From Palsa-504 sp963744005 (GTDB lineage Bacteria > Actinomycetota > Actinomycetes > Streptosporangiales > Streptosporangiaceae): 64,000 bases of DNA. Shown here in pieces: positions 17,235 to 25,810 of this stretch (positions are counted from its first letter, which is position 1; each line of letters opens with the position of its first letter). A program made the position numbers and the translations under genes. The notes below the pieces were generated by a model. That model searched no databases and had not been told where the DNA came from. It saw only the letters and a list, made by a program, of their open reading frames with translations. Location of the stretch: the NCBI GenBank assembly GCA_963744005.1, contig CAVURU010000003.1:434001-498000 (forward strand). The letters are read 5' to 3'.

Positions 17235-17481
17235 CCCGGAGCAGGAGCAGCAGCACGATGGCCCCGATGACCGAGCCGATGAGGCCGACGGAGTGGAAGC
17301 TGTGCACGTTCAGCGTGTGGTACTTCCAGAGGTTGTCCAGGAAGCCACCGATGAACGAGCCGATGATCCCGACCACGATGGTGCCCAGGATGCCGATGGG
17401 GTCGCGGCCCGGCAGCAGCAGCCGGGCCAGTGCGCCCGCGATCAGCCCGATGATGCAGATCCAGATGATGAAGGTAATCAC
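17197..17481 (-). CDS. GlsB/YeaQ/YmgE family membrane protein
   Basis: A 94-residue integral membrane protein with three hydrophobic stretches: IIWICIIGLIAGALARLLLP, GILGTIVVGIIGSFIGGFL and VGLIGSVIGAIVLLLLL. The glycine-zipper spacing (GLIAGALA, GIIGSFIGGFL) is diagnostic of this stress-associated family. The segment between the second and third helices (KYHTLNVHSFHSV) is longer than in the shortest members. The role is unknown beyond envelope stress. It faces and slightly overlaps the ECF sigma gene. Confidence 0.88.
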   Translation of the reverse strand: MITFIIWICIIGLIAGALARLLLPGRDPIGILGTIVVGIIGSFIGGFLDNLWKYHTLNVHSFHSVGLIGSVIGAIVLLLLLRVTRLEPGHRRRY

Positions 17482-17545
17482 GAATCAGAAGGTTCCCGCG
17501 GTACGCGTTTTATGCGTATGTTTCAAGGCTTCCGGCGACTTTTTT

Positions 17546-18730
17546 CTAGCCGCGCAGCTCACGCTCGATCGGCGTGCGGAATCTGGGCGTGATCCGAGCC
17601 TCCGGCCCGATCCACTCCGCCAGCCGCGCCGCCTCCGCCTGCAGGGCCCGGGTGGCGTCGGCGCCCACGTCCTCCAGCAGCCGGACCGCGATCTCGCCGT
17701 CCTGACGCTGCGCCCAGCCGCCCACGATCCGGCCGTCCCACCAGGCCGTCGGGCCGATGTTCCCGGACCGGTCGAACAGCGCCGGGGCATGCTCGCCCAG
17801 GTACCAGCGCCGCTCGCGCCAGCCCATAGCGGTCGGGTCCAGCGCGGGCAGCAGCGCCGCCCACGGCTCGGGAGCGGGCGCGTCCGCCAGGGCGGGCAGG
17901 TCGGCGGCGAGCATCAGGCCCGGGCTGCCGTCCAGGTCGACCTCGGCCACATCGAGCTGGGCCAGTGCCTGGCGGACCTGCCCGCCGGTCAGCCCGGTCC
18001 ACCACTGCAGGTCGGATGCCGGGGCCGGGCCGAAGGCCGACAGCCAGCGCCGGGCCAGCTCGGCCCGGGCCTCGGCCGCGGGCGGCCGGTCCAGGTCGGC
18101 GGCGACGGTCCAGGTGAACTGGCTGGAGGTCCAGCCGCCGCGCGGCCGTCCGCGGACGATCAGGCCCTCGGCGGACAGCACGGTGAGCAGGCGGCTCGTC
18201 ACGTTCGCCGGCCCGCCGTAGGACTTGCCCTCGGCCACGATGATCTGGGCGCGCAGCCGCGGCTCCTCCCGGGCCAGCTCGGCGCCGGTGGCCACGCCGC
18301 GGGCCGCCAGGGCGCGGACCGTGGCCTCACCCGTCTCCTTGAGCCAGCTCGCCCCGTCGGCGGCGATCCCGGACGCCTCGACCTGCTGGGCCAGCTGGCG
18401 GCGAAGCCGCTCGGCGATCTGGTCGGTACAGGCGGCCTGGATGACCGGGACCAGGGCGGCCGGCACGACGAATACCGTCCGGCGCATGCCCAGCATCCGC
18501 ACCAGGCTGCGCTCCTCGTACAGCGCGTGCTCCAGGGCCGCGATGTCGACATCCCGGGTCCGGGCCCACGCGGACAGGTAGACCGATGCCGGGTCGGTGC
18601 CGTGCAGGCCGATCATGCCTTCCGCCGCGGCCGCGGCCGACGTGGCCCGCTCCCCCGGGGCGAGGTGGTGCCGGACGGCCAGCCGGCGGCGCCGCTCGGC
18701 GGCGCCGACCGCACGGGGGCCCTGGCTCAT
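17546..18730 (-). CDS. HTH_42 winged-helix protein, AlkZ-like family
   Basis: A 394-residue protein of the HTH_42 (AlkZ/YcaQ-like) superfamily, built from tandem winged-helix domains. Diagnostic segments are GMIGLHGTDPASVYLSAWAR near residue 40, RTVFVVPAALVPVIQAA, GWTSSQFTWT and DGRIVGGWAQRQDGEIAV. Active DNA glycosylases of this family carry QxQ or QxD just before the DPxxVYLxxWAR stretch; here the site reads His-Gly-Thr. It therefore belongs to a branch whose base-excision chemistry is unproven. The start is close to the divergent hydrolase gene (41 bases), so the two may share a promoter. Confidence 0.8.
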   Translation of the reverse strand: MSQGPRAVGAAERRRRLAVRHHLAPGERATSAAAAAEGMIGLHGTDPASVYLSAWARTRDVDIAALEHALYEERSLVRMLGMRRTVFVVPAALVPVIQAACTDQIAERLRRQLAQQVEASGIAADGASWLKETGEATVRALAARGVATGAELAREEPRLRAQIIVAEGKSYGGPANVTSRLLTVLSAEGLIVRGRPRGGWTSSQFTWTVAADLDRPPAAEARAELARRWLSAFGPAPASDLQWWTGLTGGQVRQALAQLDVAEVDLDGSPGLMLAADLPALADAPAPEPWAALLPALDPTAMGWRERRWYLGEHAPALFDRSGNIGPTAWWDGRIVGGWAQRQDGEIAVRLLEDVGADATRALQAEAARLAEWIGPEARITPRFRTPIERELRG

Positions 18731-18771
18731 GCCGCCGACCCTACCGGGCGGCCGGCCGGTACGGTCGGAAC

Positions 18772-20067
18772 GTGATCACCTACCGCCAGGCCGGCACCGT
18801 GCTGACCGACCGCGTCTTCGCCGTCCCGCTGGATCACGCCCGCCCGGACGGCGAGCAGATCGAGGTGTTCGCCCGGGAGGTGGTCGCGGCGGGAAAGGCC
18901 GGAGCCGACCTGCCCTGGCTGCTGTTCCTGCAGGGCGGCCCGGGGTTCGGCGCCCCGCGGCCGCAGGGCCGGGACGGCTGGCTGAACCGCGCGCTGGAGG
19001 ACTACCGGGTGCTGCTGCTGGACCAGCGCGGCACCGGCCGGTCCACGCCGGCCACCCGGCAGACCCTGGCCCGGCTCGGGTCGCCCCGGGCCCAGGCCGA
19101 CTACCTGGCCCGGTTCCGCGCGGACAGCATCGTGCTGGACGCCGAGCTGATCAGGCGCGAGCTGACCGGCGGCGCGCCGTGGAGCGTGCTGGGGCAGAGC
19201 TTCGGCGGGTTCTGCACCGTCACCTACCTGTCCTTCGCCCCGCACGGGATCCGCGAGGCCTTCCTCACCGGCGGCCTGCCCGGGCTGTCCGCGTCGGCCG
19301 ACGACGTGTACCGGCGGACCTACCGCACGGTGGCGGCCAAGACGGCCGCCCACTTCGAGCGCTACCCCGGTGACGTCGGGCAGGCGGCCCTGATCGCCCA
19401 GCATTTGGACCGGCACGACGTCCGGCGGCCGGACGGCGCACCGCTGTCGGTGCCGGCCTTGCAGTCCCTGGGCATCCTGCTGGGCCGCAGCACGGGCAGC
19501 GACGAACTGCACTACCTGCTCGAGGACCCGTTCGCCGGCGACGAGCTGTCCGACGCGTTCCGCTACGCGGTGACGGAGCGGCTCAGCTTCGCGGACGGCC
19601 CGCTGTACGCGCTGCTGCACGAGGCCTGCTACGCGCAGGGCGCCGCGACCAGGTGGTCCGCGCAGCGGATCCGGGCCGAGTTCCCGGCGTTCGACCCCGG
19701 GCCGGTGCTGGACGCGGAAGCGGGGGCTGCCCCGCTGCCGTTCACCGGCGAGATGATCTACCCCTGGATGATCGACGCCGACCCGGTGCTGCGGCCGCTG
19801 CGCGAGGCGGCCGAGCTGCTGGCCGAGCGGGACAGCTGGCCGCCGCTGTACGACCCGTCGCGGCTGGCCGCCAACGAGGTCCCGGTGGCCGCGGCCGTCT
19901 ACTACGACGACATGTACGTGGACCGCGAGCTGTCCATGCGGACGGCGGCCTCGATCCGCGGCCTGCGGACCTGGGTCACCAGCGAGTACGAGCACGACGG
20001 CCTGCGGGCCAGCGCCGGGGCGGTGCTCGGCCGGCTGATCGGCATGTGCCACGAGGCCATTCTGTGA
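18772..20067 (+). CDS. Alpha/beta hydrolase, proline iminopeptidase-like (S33)
   Basis: A 431-residue hydrolase starting at GTG 18772. LLFLQGGPGFGAPRPQ is the HGGPG-type oxyanion loop, LLLDQRGTGRST the following conserved strand, and GQSFGGFC the nucleophile elbow. A large cap (residues 190-330) separates this from the C-terminal acid and histidine region (TSEYEHDGLRASA). This is the long proline iminopeptidase/tripeptidyl-peptidase branch, which removes N-terminal proline or short peptides. No signal peptide is present, so it is cytoplasmic. Confidence 0.88.
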   Translation: MITYRQAGTVLTDRVFAVPLDHARPDGEQIEVFAREVVAAGKAGADLPWLLFLQGGPGFGAPRPQGRDGWLNRALEDYRVLLLDQRGTGRSTPATRQTLARLGSPRAQADYLARFRADSIVLDAELIRRELTGGAPWSVLGQSFGGFCTVTYLSFAPHGIREAFLTGGLPGLSASADDVYRRTYRTVAAKTAAHFERYPGDVGQAALIAQHLDRHDVRRPDGAPLSVPALQSLGILLGRSTGSDELHYLLEDPFAGDELSDAFRYAVTERLSFADGPLYALLHEACYAQGAATRWSAQRIRAEFPAFDPGPVLDAEAGAAPLPFTGEMIYPWMIDADPVLRPLREAAELLAERDSWPPLYDPSRLAANEVPVAAAVYYDDMYVDRELSMRTAASIRGLRTWVTSEYEHDGLRASAGAVLGRLIGMCHEAIL

Positions 20068-20145
20068 CGCAGATCACAATCGGGTGACCTGGGAATAGCT
20101 CCGGCAGGCCGGAATACGCGGGTGCGGGCCGGGGTTGCCGCGAGC

Positions 20146-20778
20146 GTGACAGCACAGACGCAGCATCTTGAAGACGTGCAATTCTGGTTCGATCCGCTCT
20201 GCCCCTGGGCCTGGATCACCTCCCGCTGGATCACGGAGGTCGAGAAGGTCCGGCCGGTACGGGCCGACTGGCGGATCATGTCGCTGGCCTACCTCAACCT
20301 GGAGCAGCACAAGGGTGAGGGGCTCAGCCCGGAGTACCTGGAACGGATGAGCAAGGCGTGGCTGTACGTGCGCGTCTGTGCCGCCGCCGCCGAGCAGAAC
20401 GGCCCCGGCATCTACGGGCCGCTGTACACCGCGCTCGGCACCCGGATCCACAACGAGGGCCGCAGGCAGGACCCGAACGTGATCCCCGAGGCCCTGGCCG
20501 AGGTCGGCCTGCCGGCCGAGCTGGCCAGCGCGGCGGACAGCACCGAGTTCGACCAGAAGATCAAGGACTCGCACAACGAGGCCTTCGACGTGGTCGGCCT
20601 GGACGTCGGCACCCCGGTGGTCCGGATCCGCGGGAACGCCATCTTCGGCCCGGTCATCACGCCCATCCCGCGCGGCGAGGCCGCCGGGCGGCTGTGGGAC
20701 GGCGTGGCCCTGGTCACCGAGGCGGACGGCTTCTTCGAGCTCAAGCGCAGCCGGGACCGCAAGCCCAGCTTCGAGTAG
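20146..20778 (+). CDS. DsbA-like oxidoreductase, Rv2466c (mycothiol-dependent nitroreductase) family
   Basis: A 210-residue DsbA-fold protein closely resembling mycobacterial Rv2466c: VQFWFDPLCPWAWITSRWITEVEKVR, then LYTALGTRIHNEGRR, VGTPVVRIRGNAIFGPVITPIPRGEAAG and DGFFELKRSRD. Rv2466c uses a CPWC motif with mycothiol to reduce nitro-prodrugs. Here the motif is CPWA: the nucleophilic cysteine remains but the second is lost. Monothiol activity with mycothiol is possible. GTG 20146 is preferred as start; a longer start at 20122 exists. Confidence 0.88.
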   Translation: MTAQTQHLEDVQFWFDPLCPWAWITSRWITEVEKVRPVRADWRIMSLAYLNLEQHKGEGLSPEYLERMSKAWLYVRVCAAAAEQNGPGIYGPLYTALGTRIHNEGRRQDPNVIPEALAEVGLPAELASAADSTEFDQKIKDSHNEAFDVVGLDVGTPVVRIRGNAIFGPVITPIPRGEAAGRLWDGVALVTEADGFFELKRSRDRKPSFE

Positions 20779-20791
20779 GCACTCCGGCTGG

Positions 20792-21253
20792 TCAGCCGGC
20801 CGGGCGGGTCCGCAGCTCCGCCGACGTCTGCCTGGCCTCGGCCAGCGACGCGGCGAGCATGTCGGCGGCGCGCCCGGCCGCGGCCAGCGCCTCGACGGCC
20901 TCGGTCACCCAGAAATCGGGATCCTGGCCGGGGCCGGCTGAGGCCTGCCGGTCTTCGCGCTGCACGACGAGGATCCGGGCCAGCTGCTCGCACAGCCGGG
21001 GCAGCTCCAGGCTCATCCGCTGCAGGCTGGCGATGACCTCGCGGGCGTCATCCAGCCCGGCCACGTCGGCGCCGGCGGTGGTCAGGTCGTTGAGCTCCCG
21101 GACGGCGTCGGCCGCCTGCCGGGCGACCTCGCGTGCCGTCAGCGTGCTGCCCAGGTCATGGTCGGCCTGGGACGGGTATCCCGGCCTGCTGCGGGCCAGC
21201 GCGGCTGACTCGGCGTCAACGGCGGAGCCGTAGGGCTGCACCCGTCTGGGCAT
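20792..21253 (-). CDS. Hypothetical helical protein
   Basis: A 153-residue protein with no recognised domain. After a polar N-terminus it is almost wholly helical, with heptad-like spacing in AREVARQAADAVRELNDL, AREVIASLQRMSLELPRLCEQLARIL and VTEAVEALAAAGRAADMLAASLAEARQ. It has no signal peptide or membrane segment. The size and three-helix layout suggest a small coiled bundle. The ATG at 21253 has GGAGAGAG just before it, and the open frame upstream of it is not protein-like. Confidence 0.65.
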   Translation of the reverse strand: MPRRVQPYGSAVDAESAALARSRPGYPSQADHDLGSTLTAREVARQAADAVRELNDLTTAGADVAGLDDAREVIASLQRMSLELPRLCEQLARILVVQREDRQASAGPGQDPDFWVTEAVEALAAAGRAADMLAASLAEARQTSAELRTRPAG

Positions 21254-21425
21254 CTCTCTCCACGTCTCCTCGGGCCGGCTGCACGTTGGCCAGGTTATCC
21301 GACGCAGGCCCGCGACATCGGCCCCCGCGGGCCCGCACGCAAGGACGTGCAGGCCAGCGGGGCCGGCTGTTTTTTCTTTCATCCGAACGGGCCGTGGCAC
21401 CAGCACCCGGTCCCGGGCCAGCGGC

Positions 21426-22841
21426 TCAGTCGGCTCGCTGGCGTCCCATCAGCCGGGTGAGCGCGGCCACCACGAGCAGCAGGGCGCCCATCTGGAGCAC
21501 GCTGCGCTCGAAGGCCACGTCGTAGCCGTGCCCGAGGGCGCCGAAGAACAGCACGCCGGTGACGGCCACGCCGATGGCGTTGCCCACCTGCTGGGCGGTG
21601 GACAGCGCCCCGGCCACCGAGCCGGCCGTGGCCGGCTCGGCGTGGCTGAGCACGGTCGAGGTCAGCGGGGTGATGCACAGCCCCTGCCCCGCTCCGAGCA
21701 GCAGCAGCCCGGGGAACAGCCACGCCACCGAGCCGCCGCCGTGCGCGGTGGCCAGCCACAAGGCGGCGTCGCCGGCCGCCCCGGCCAGCGCCCCGGCGGC
21801 GATCACCGCGTGCCCGAAGCGCATGGTCAGCGCCGGCGCCCGGAACGAGGTGGCCAGGTAGCCGGCGGCCAGGACGGTGAACACCGCGCCCGCGGCCAGG
21901 GCCGACAGGCCCCGGCCCTGCTGCAGGTACAGGCCGAGAACCAGGTACCCGGCGGCCTGCTGGCACCAGAACACGGTCTGGGTGAGCAGCCCGGCCCGCA
22001 GCGGCCAGGCGGCGAAGATGCGCGGGTCAAGCAGCGGCGAGCCGCCGCGGGCCGCCTTGCGCCGCTGGTAGGCGACGAAGGTCGCGGCCAGCGGCACGGA
22101 CGCGGCCAGCGACGCCCAGGACCAGGCCGGCCAGCCCGCCTGGCGCCCTTCGCTCAGCGGCAGGACCACGGCGACCAGGCAGGCGGTGATCAGGGCCACG
22201 CCGGGCAGGTCCAGCCGCGAACCCTGCCCGTCCCGCGACTCAGGCACCGCGCGCGGGGCGGCCACCAGCGCGGCCACGCCGAGCGGCACGTTGATCCAGA
22301 AGATGGCCCGCCAGCCCAGCCCGGCCACGTCCGCGCCGATCAGGACGCCGCCGATGAGCTGGCCGGCCGTGGCGGCCAGCCCCATGACCATGCCGTAGAT
22401 GCTGATGGCCCGCACCCGGGCCGGCCCGGTGTAGACCACGCCCAGGATGGACAGGATGTTCGGCGCCATCAGGGCCGCCCCGGCGCCCTGCACGACCCGG
22501 GCCGCGACCAGCACGCCCGGGTCCGGGGCCAGCGCGCACGCCGCCGAGGTGACGGTGAACACCGCCATCCCGAGGCTGAACATCCGGCGCCGGCCGAACC
22601 GGTCGCCCAGGCGCCCGCCGGTGACGAGCAGGACGGCGGTGGACAGCGCGTAGCCGGCCACGATCCACTCGACGGCGCTCTGGCCGGCGTGCAGGCCCTG
22701 CTGGATGGACGGCAGCGCCACGTTCAGGATGAAAAAGTCCAGCACGAACATGAACGTGCCGGTCATGAGCACGGCCAGCGGCGCCCAGGATGCGCGCGCC
22801 GGGGCCTGCTCGGAGCTGGGAAGGCTTCGGGTTGCTGTCAT
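21426..22841 (-). CDS. MFS efflux transporter, DHA2 (14-TM) type
   Basis: A 471-residue drug:proton antiporter-type transporter. Motif A (GGRLGDRFGRRRMF) follows the second helix, motif B/C-type signatures are RVVQGAGAALMAPN and GLAATAGQLIGGVLIG, and LDFFILNVALPSIQ is the DHA2 first-helix motif D1. Fourteen membrane segments are plausible. The substrate is unknown; relatives export antibiotics and dyes. A MerR-type operator with a -35 element lies directly before the ATG, so it is very likely controlled by the adjacent MerR regulator and may be read from a leaderless transcript. Confidence 0.9.
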   Translation of the reverse strand: MTATRSLPSSEQAPARASWAPLAVLMTGTFMFVLDFFILNVALPSIQQGLHAGQSAVEWIVAGYALSTAVLLVTGGRLGDRFGRRRMFSLGMAVFTVTSAACALAPDPGVLVAARVVQGAGAALMAPNILSILGVVYTGPARVRAISIYGMVMGLAATAGQLIGGVLIGADVAGLGWRAIFWINVPLGVAALVAAPRAVPESRDGQGSRLDLPGVALITACLVAVVLPLSEGRQAGWPAWSWASLAASVPLAATFVAYQRRKAARGGSPLLDPRIFAAWPLRAGLLTQTVFWCQQAAGYLVLGLYLQQGRGLSALAAGAVFTVLAAGYLATSFRAPALTMRFGHAVIAAGALAGAAGDAALWLATAHGGGSVAWLFPGLLLLGAGQGLCITPLTSTVLSHAEPATAGSVAGALSTAQQVGNAIGVAVTGVLFFGALGHGYDVAFERSVLQMGALLLVVAALTRLMGRQRAD

Positions 22842-22857
22842 GTTCCGAGCCTGGGTG

Positions 22858-22878
22858 CTCCCGTAACGGGAGAGTCAA
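22858..22878 (-). promoter_or_regulatory. MerR-type promoter of the MFS gene
   Basis: Read on the minus strand: TTGACT, then the perfect palindrome CTCCCGTTACGGGAG, then CAGGCT about 19 bases after the -35. An inverted repeat filling an over-long 19-bp spacer is the hallmark of MerR-activated promoters. The predicted transcription start falls at or next to the MFS ATG (22841). The -35 overlaps the MerR stop codon. The same motif occurs at 23753-23775. Confidence 0.72.
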
Positions 22879-23705
22879 GCGGTCTGGAACACCGGCCAGC
22901 AGATCTCGGTGCGGTGCCGGGCCGGGTCCGGCTCGGTGAACGGGACCTGGTAGTACTCGCGGATCGGGCCGTCCACGCCGATGGCCCGCTCGGCCACCAC
23001 GGTGCCGAGCAGTCCGTAGGTCTGGTCGGCGTCGGCCAGCGAGCCGGCGTGCACCATCACCGCCGCCTCGGCGGCCGGGATGGTCAGCAGCTGGGCCCTC
23101 CCATCCGGCCCGGGGACCCAGCGGGCCGGGCCCGGGGCCGCGACCGGGACGAAGGCGGTCAGCTCGGCCTGCTCCAGCTCGAAGAAGCCAGCCGGGAACA
23201 GCGCGCCGCCCGGGCCGGCGGCCGACAGGCCGGCCCGGCCGATCCGGTCGTACAGCTCCTCGAAGGCGCCGCTGCCCCAGGCCCAGGCCTGCTCGGCGGT
23301 CACCGTCTCGCGGATGGCCAGGGCGGGCGTGACCGGGATCGACCGGAACGCTACCTCCGGCCGAGCCTGCGGGCCTTCCAGCAGGGCGCGCAGGCTGGCC
23401 ACGCTCATCTGCATCTCGGCCAGCCGGGCTTCCATGGCGGTCAGGTGGGCGATGATCTCCCTGGTCCTGGTCTCGGTGTCGGGCGCCTGGAGCACGGCCC
23501 GGACCTGGTCCAGGGGCATGTCCAGGTCGCGGAACCGCCGGATCACCTGGGCCACCGGGACCTGGCGCGGATCATAGAACCGGTAGCCGCTGTCCGGGTC
23601 GATCCGGGCTGGCTCGAGCAGCCCCTGGTCGTGATAAAAGCGCAGCGCCTTCACGCTCAGGTGAGTCATCCGGGAGAAGTCGCCGATCGATACCAGCACG
23701 CTCAT
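22875..23705 (-). CDS. MerR family regulator with GyrI-like effector domain
   Basis: A 276-residue regulator of the BmrR/TipA class. The N-terminal winged helix (SIGDFSRMTHLSVKALRFYHDQGLLEP, then YRFYDPRQVPVAQVIRRFRDLDMPL) is followed by a long dimerisation helix (ETRTREIIAHLTAMEARLAEMQ) and, from about residue 120, a GyrI-like ligand-binding domain. The family binds hydrophobic or cationic drugs and untwists the promoter to activate. It lies just upstream of the MFS pump, in the same direction, and a matching operator precedes each gene, so drug-induced export with self-activation is the likely circuit. Confidence 0.92.
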   Translation of the reverse strand: MSVLVSIGDFSRMTHLSVKALRFYHDQGLLEPARIDPDSGYRFYDPRQVPVAQVIRRFRDLDMPLDQVRAVLQAPDTETRTREIIAHLTAMEARLAEMQMSVASLRALLEGPQARPEVAFRSIPVTPALAIRETVTAEQAWAWGSGAFEELYDRIGRAGLSAAGPGGALFPAGFFELEQAELTAFVPVAAPGPARWVPGPDGRAQLLTIPAAEAAVMVHAGSLADADQTYGLLGTVVAERAIGVDGPIREYYQVPFTEPDPARHRTEICWPVFQTA

Positions 23706-24295
23706 GCGACGGGCCTGCCTTTCCTCGCGGGACGCGTCGCCGCGATCCTCGGCTCTCCCCTTACGGGAGAGTCAACCGGCACGGGCAGGGCCCGCGGCGG
23801 GACCGGCGCGGAGTGCACGATCGAGGTGGTGGTCCGGCCGTGCGGGGTGAACAGGTCCAGGATCGGCTCCAGGTCCTCGATGGAGCGCAGCCAGACCTTC
23901 ATGAAGTAGCAGTCCTCCCCCGTGATGCGGTAGCACTCGGTGACGTTCGGCACCTCGCGGGCGATCCCGGGGATCAGCCGCAGGCCCCCGCCGGACGGGC
24001 TGATCCGGACGATGGCGCAGATGGCGTAGCCCAGGGCACGCGGGCTGATCTCGGCCCGGTAGGTCACCACGCCGCCGTCCTCCAGCCGGCGCAGCCGCTC
24101 GGCGGTGGCCGGGCCGGACAGCCCGATCCGCCGGGCCAGCTCGGCCACCCGCAGCCGCGGTGCCGCCTGGAGCTCCGCGACGATCCGCCGATCCGCCGCG
24201 TCCAGCGGCGAGTCCGGGATTTCGAAGGCCTGGCGGATGAAATTCCGTTGTTTCGACGGCAGATCGGGGGTCATGACGGTGACCTTGCTCTTCAT
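23702..24295 (-). CDS. Lrp/AsnC family transcriptional regulator
   Basis: A 197-residue regulator. The helix-turn-helix is LDAADRRIVAELQAAPRLRVAELARRIGLSGPATAERLRRLEDGGVV, and the ligand-sensing RAM domain follows (EVPNVTECYRITGEDCYFMKVWLRSIEDLE). A Pro/Arg-rich tail of about 35 residues is longer than usual and carries the MerR gene's operator inside its codons. The stop overlaps the MerR start by four bases. The divergent partner, 31 bases away, is an EamA exporter, so this protein probably regulates amino-acid or metabolite export. Confidence 0.9.
   Translation of the reverse strand: MKSKVTVMTPDLPSKQRNFIRQAFEIPDSPLDAADRRIVAELQAAPRLRVAELARRIGLSGPATAERLRRLEDGGVVTYRAEISPRALGYAICAIVRISPSGGGLRLIPGIAREVPNVTECYRITGEDCYFMKVWLRSIEDLEPILDLFTPHGRTTTSIVHSAPVPPRALPVPVDSPVRGEPRIAATRPARKGRPVA
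23753..23775 (-). promoter_or_regulatory. MerR-type promoter of the MerR gene
   Basis: On the minus strand: TTGACT (23775-23770) overlapping the palindrome with arms CTCTCCC and GGGAGAG (23753-23771), then GAGGAT about 19 bases after the -35. It repeats the site before the MFS gene and lies about 50 bases before the MerR start, inside the end of the Lrp gene. It indicates autoregulation. Confidence 0.68.
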
Positions 24296-24326
24296 TCCGG
24301 CGCGGTGAGCTTCATATGATGCGCCG

Positions 24327-25250
24327 GTGCCAGACAGGCCGCAACCGGCGAGCTCCCCGGGCGGGTGGACCCGGCGCGTCCCGCCGCAGTCGTTCTTCCT
24401 GGTCAGCGCCGTCTTCCACTACCTCGGCCCGTCACTGGCCGTGCTGCTTTTCGCCCGGGTCAGCGTGCTGGGCGTGGCCTGGCTGCGGATCGCCAGCGCG
24501 GCGGCCGTCTTCGCGCTCTGGCGGCGGCCGCCGTGGCGGTGGCTCGGGCAGCTCAGCCGCGGCGAGCGGCTGACCCTGGTCGCGCTGGGCCTGGTGCTGG
24601 CCGTGATGAACTCCGTCTTCTACCTCGCGGTGGACCGGCTGCCGCTGTCGACGGTGGGCGCGATCGAGTTCCTGGGCACCGTGATCCTGGCCGCGGCCGG
24701 GGTACGGACCTGGCGCAACGCCGGGGCGCTGGCCCTGACCACCACGGGCGTGGCCACCATCACCACGCTGCGGCTGGCCGCCGCGCCGCTCGGCTTCGCG
24801 CTGGCCTTCGCCAACTGCGCGCTGTTCATGGCCTACATCGTGCTCGGCCACCGGCTGGCCAACCCGGGCCCCGATCGGCCCTCGGGCCTGGACCGGCTGG
24901 CCGCGGCCATGGCCGTCGCCGCGGTCGCGGCCACCCCGTGGGGACTGGCCGGGGCACTGCCCGCGTTCGGGCAGCCGGCCCTGCTGGCGGCCGGGCTGGG
25001 CGTCGGGGTGTGCTCCTCGGTGATCCCGTACGTCACCGACCAGCTGGCCATGGCCCGGCTGCCGCGCGCCACCTTCTCCCTGATGCTCGCGCTGCTGCCG
25101 GTGTTCGCCACCGTCATCGGCGCGGTCGTGCTGAGCCAGATCCCGACCGTCCAGGACGCGGCGGGCATCGCCCTGGTCGTGGCGGGCGTGGCCGTCCACA
25201 CCGGCAGCCGCGCCGGGACGGCGAGCCCGGCCGATAGCCTGCCGGAGTGA
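24327..25250 (+). CDS. EamA/DMT family transporter
   Basis: A 307-residue, ten-helix drug/metabolite transporter. The two EamA halves are visible, for example FLVSAVFHYLGPSLAVLLF with LRIASAAAVFALW, then ALAFANCALFMAYIVLG with AMARLPRATFSLMLALLPVFATVIGAVVLSQ. It resembles RhtA-type threonine/homoserine exporters. It is divergent from the Lrp-family gene, with only 31 bases between, which supports amino-acid-responsive control. The start is GTG. Its stop overlaps a methyltransferase remnant. Confidence 0.88.
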   Translation: MPDRPQPASSPGGWTRRVPPQSFFLVSAVFHYLGPSLAVLLFARVSVLGVAWLRIASAAAVFALWRRPPWRWLGQLSRGERLTLVALGLVLAVMNSVFYLAVDRLPLSTVGAIEFLGTVILAAAGVRTWRNAGALALTTTGVATITTLRLAAAPLGFALAFANCALFMAYIVLGHRLANPGPDRPSGLDRLAAAMAVAAVAATPWGLAGALPAFGQPALLAAGLGVGVCSSVIPYVTDQLAMARLPRATFSLMLALLPVFATVIGAVVLSQIPTVQDAAGIALVVAGVAVHTGSRAGTASPADSLPE

Positions 25251-25810
25251 CCGATCGCGAGACGCGCAGGCTGTCCTTCGGGTCGGCGGATGCGGGCCGT
25301 GCTGACCGCCCGCTGCCCGGGCGCGGAGGTCCTTCCCGGGCGCGGTGAGGACACCCCGCTGCCGGACGCGTCGGTGGACGCCGTGATCGTCTCGGCCGCC
25401 TGGCACTGGCTGGACCCGGACCGGGCCGTCCCGGAGATCGCCCGGGTGCTGCGGCCCGGCGGCAGGCTGGGCGTGCTGTGGGTATCCCGGGACGTGCGGG
25501 TGCCGTGGGTGGCCGAGTTCAACCAGCCGGCCCGGAGGGCCCGCGAGGCCGGCGGCGCCGCCAGGTGACGTTCCCGGCGGGCACGCCGATGTCGGCCGCC
25601 GGGGAGCGCACGGTGGAGTACTCGGCGCCGATGACCAAGGATGAGCTGGCCGGCCTGCTCGGCACCTACAGCGGCGTGATCACGCTCGATGCCGGCGCCC
25701 GGGAGGCCTTCGCCCGCCGGGTCCTGGGCTGGCTGGACGGCCAGCCGTGGCAGCGGATCGACCTGCCGCTGATCTGCCGCTGCCTGCGCAGCACCCGCCA
25801 GCCCGGCTAG
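25247..25810 (+). pseudogene. SAM-dependent methyltransferase remnant
   Basis: A GTG overlapping the EamA stop opens MTDRETRRLSFGSA, a standard class I methyltransferase start. The sequence then jumps, out of frame, to MRAVLTARCPGAEVLPGRGEDTPLPDASVDAVIVSAAWHWLD and REIARVLRPGG-type sequence (motif II onward). The SAM-binding motif I with its glycine loop is missing, about 45 residues in total. A second frame change after the PWVAEFNQ region leads to a C-terminus ending LICRCLRSTRQPG. With no cofactor site this cannot be active. Confidence 0.75.
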
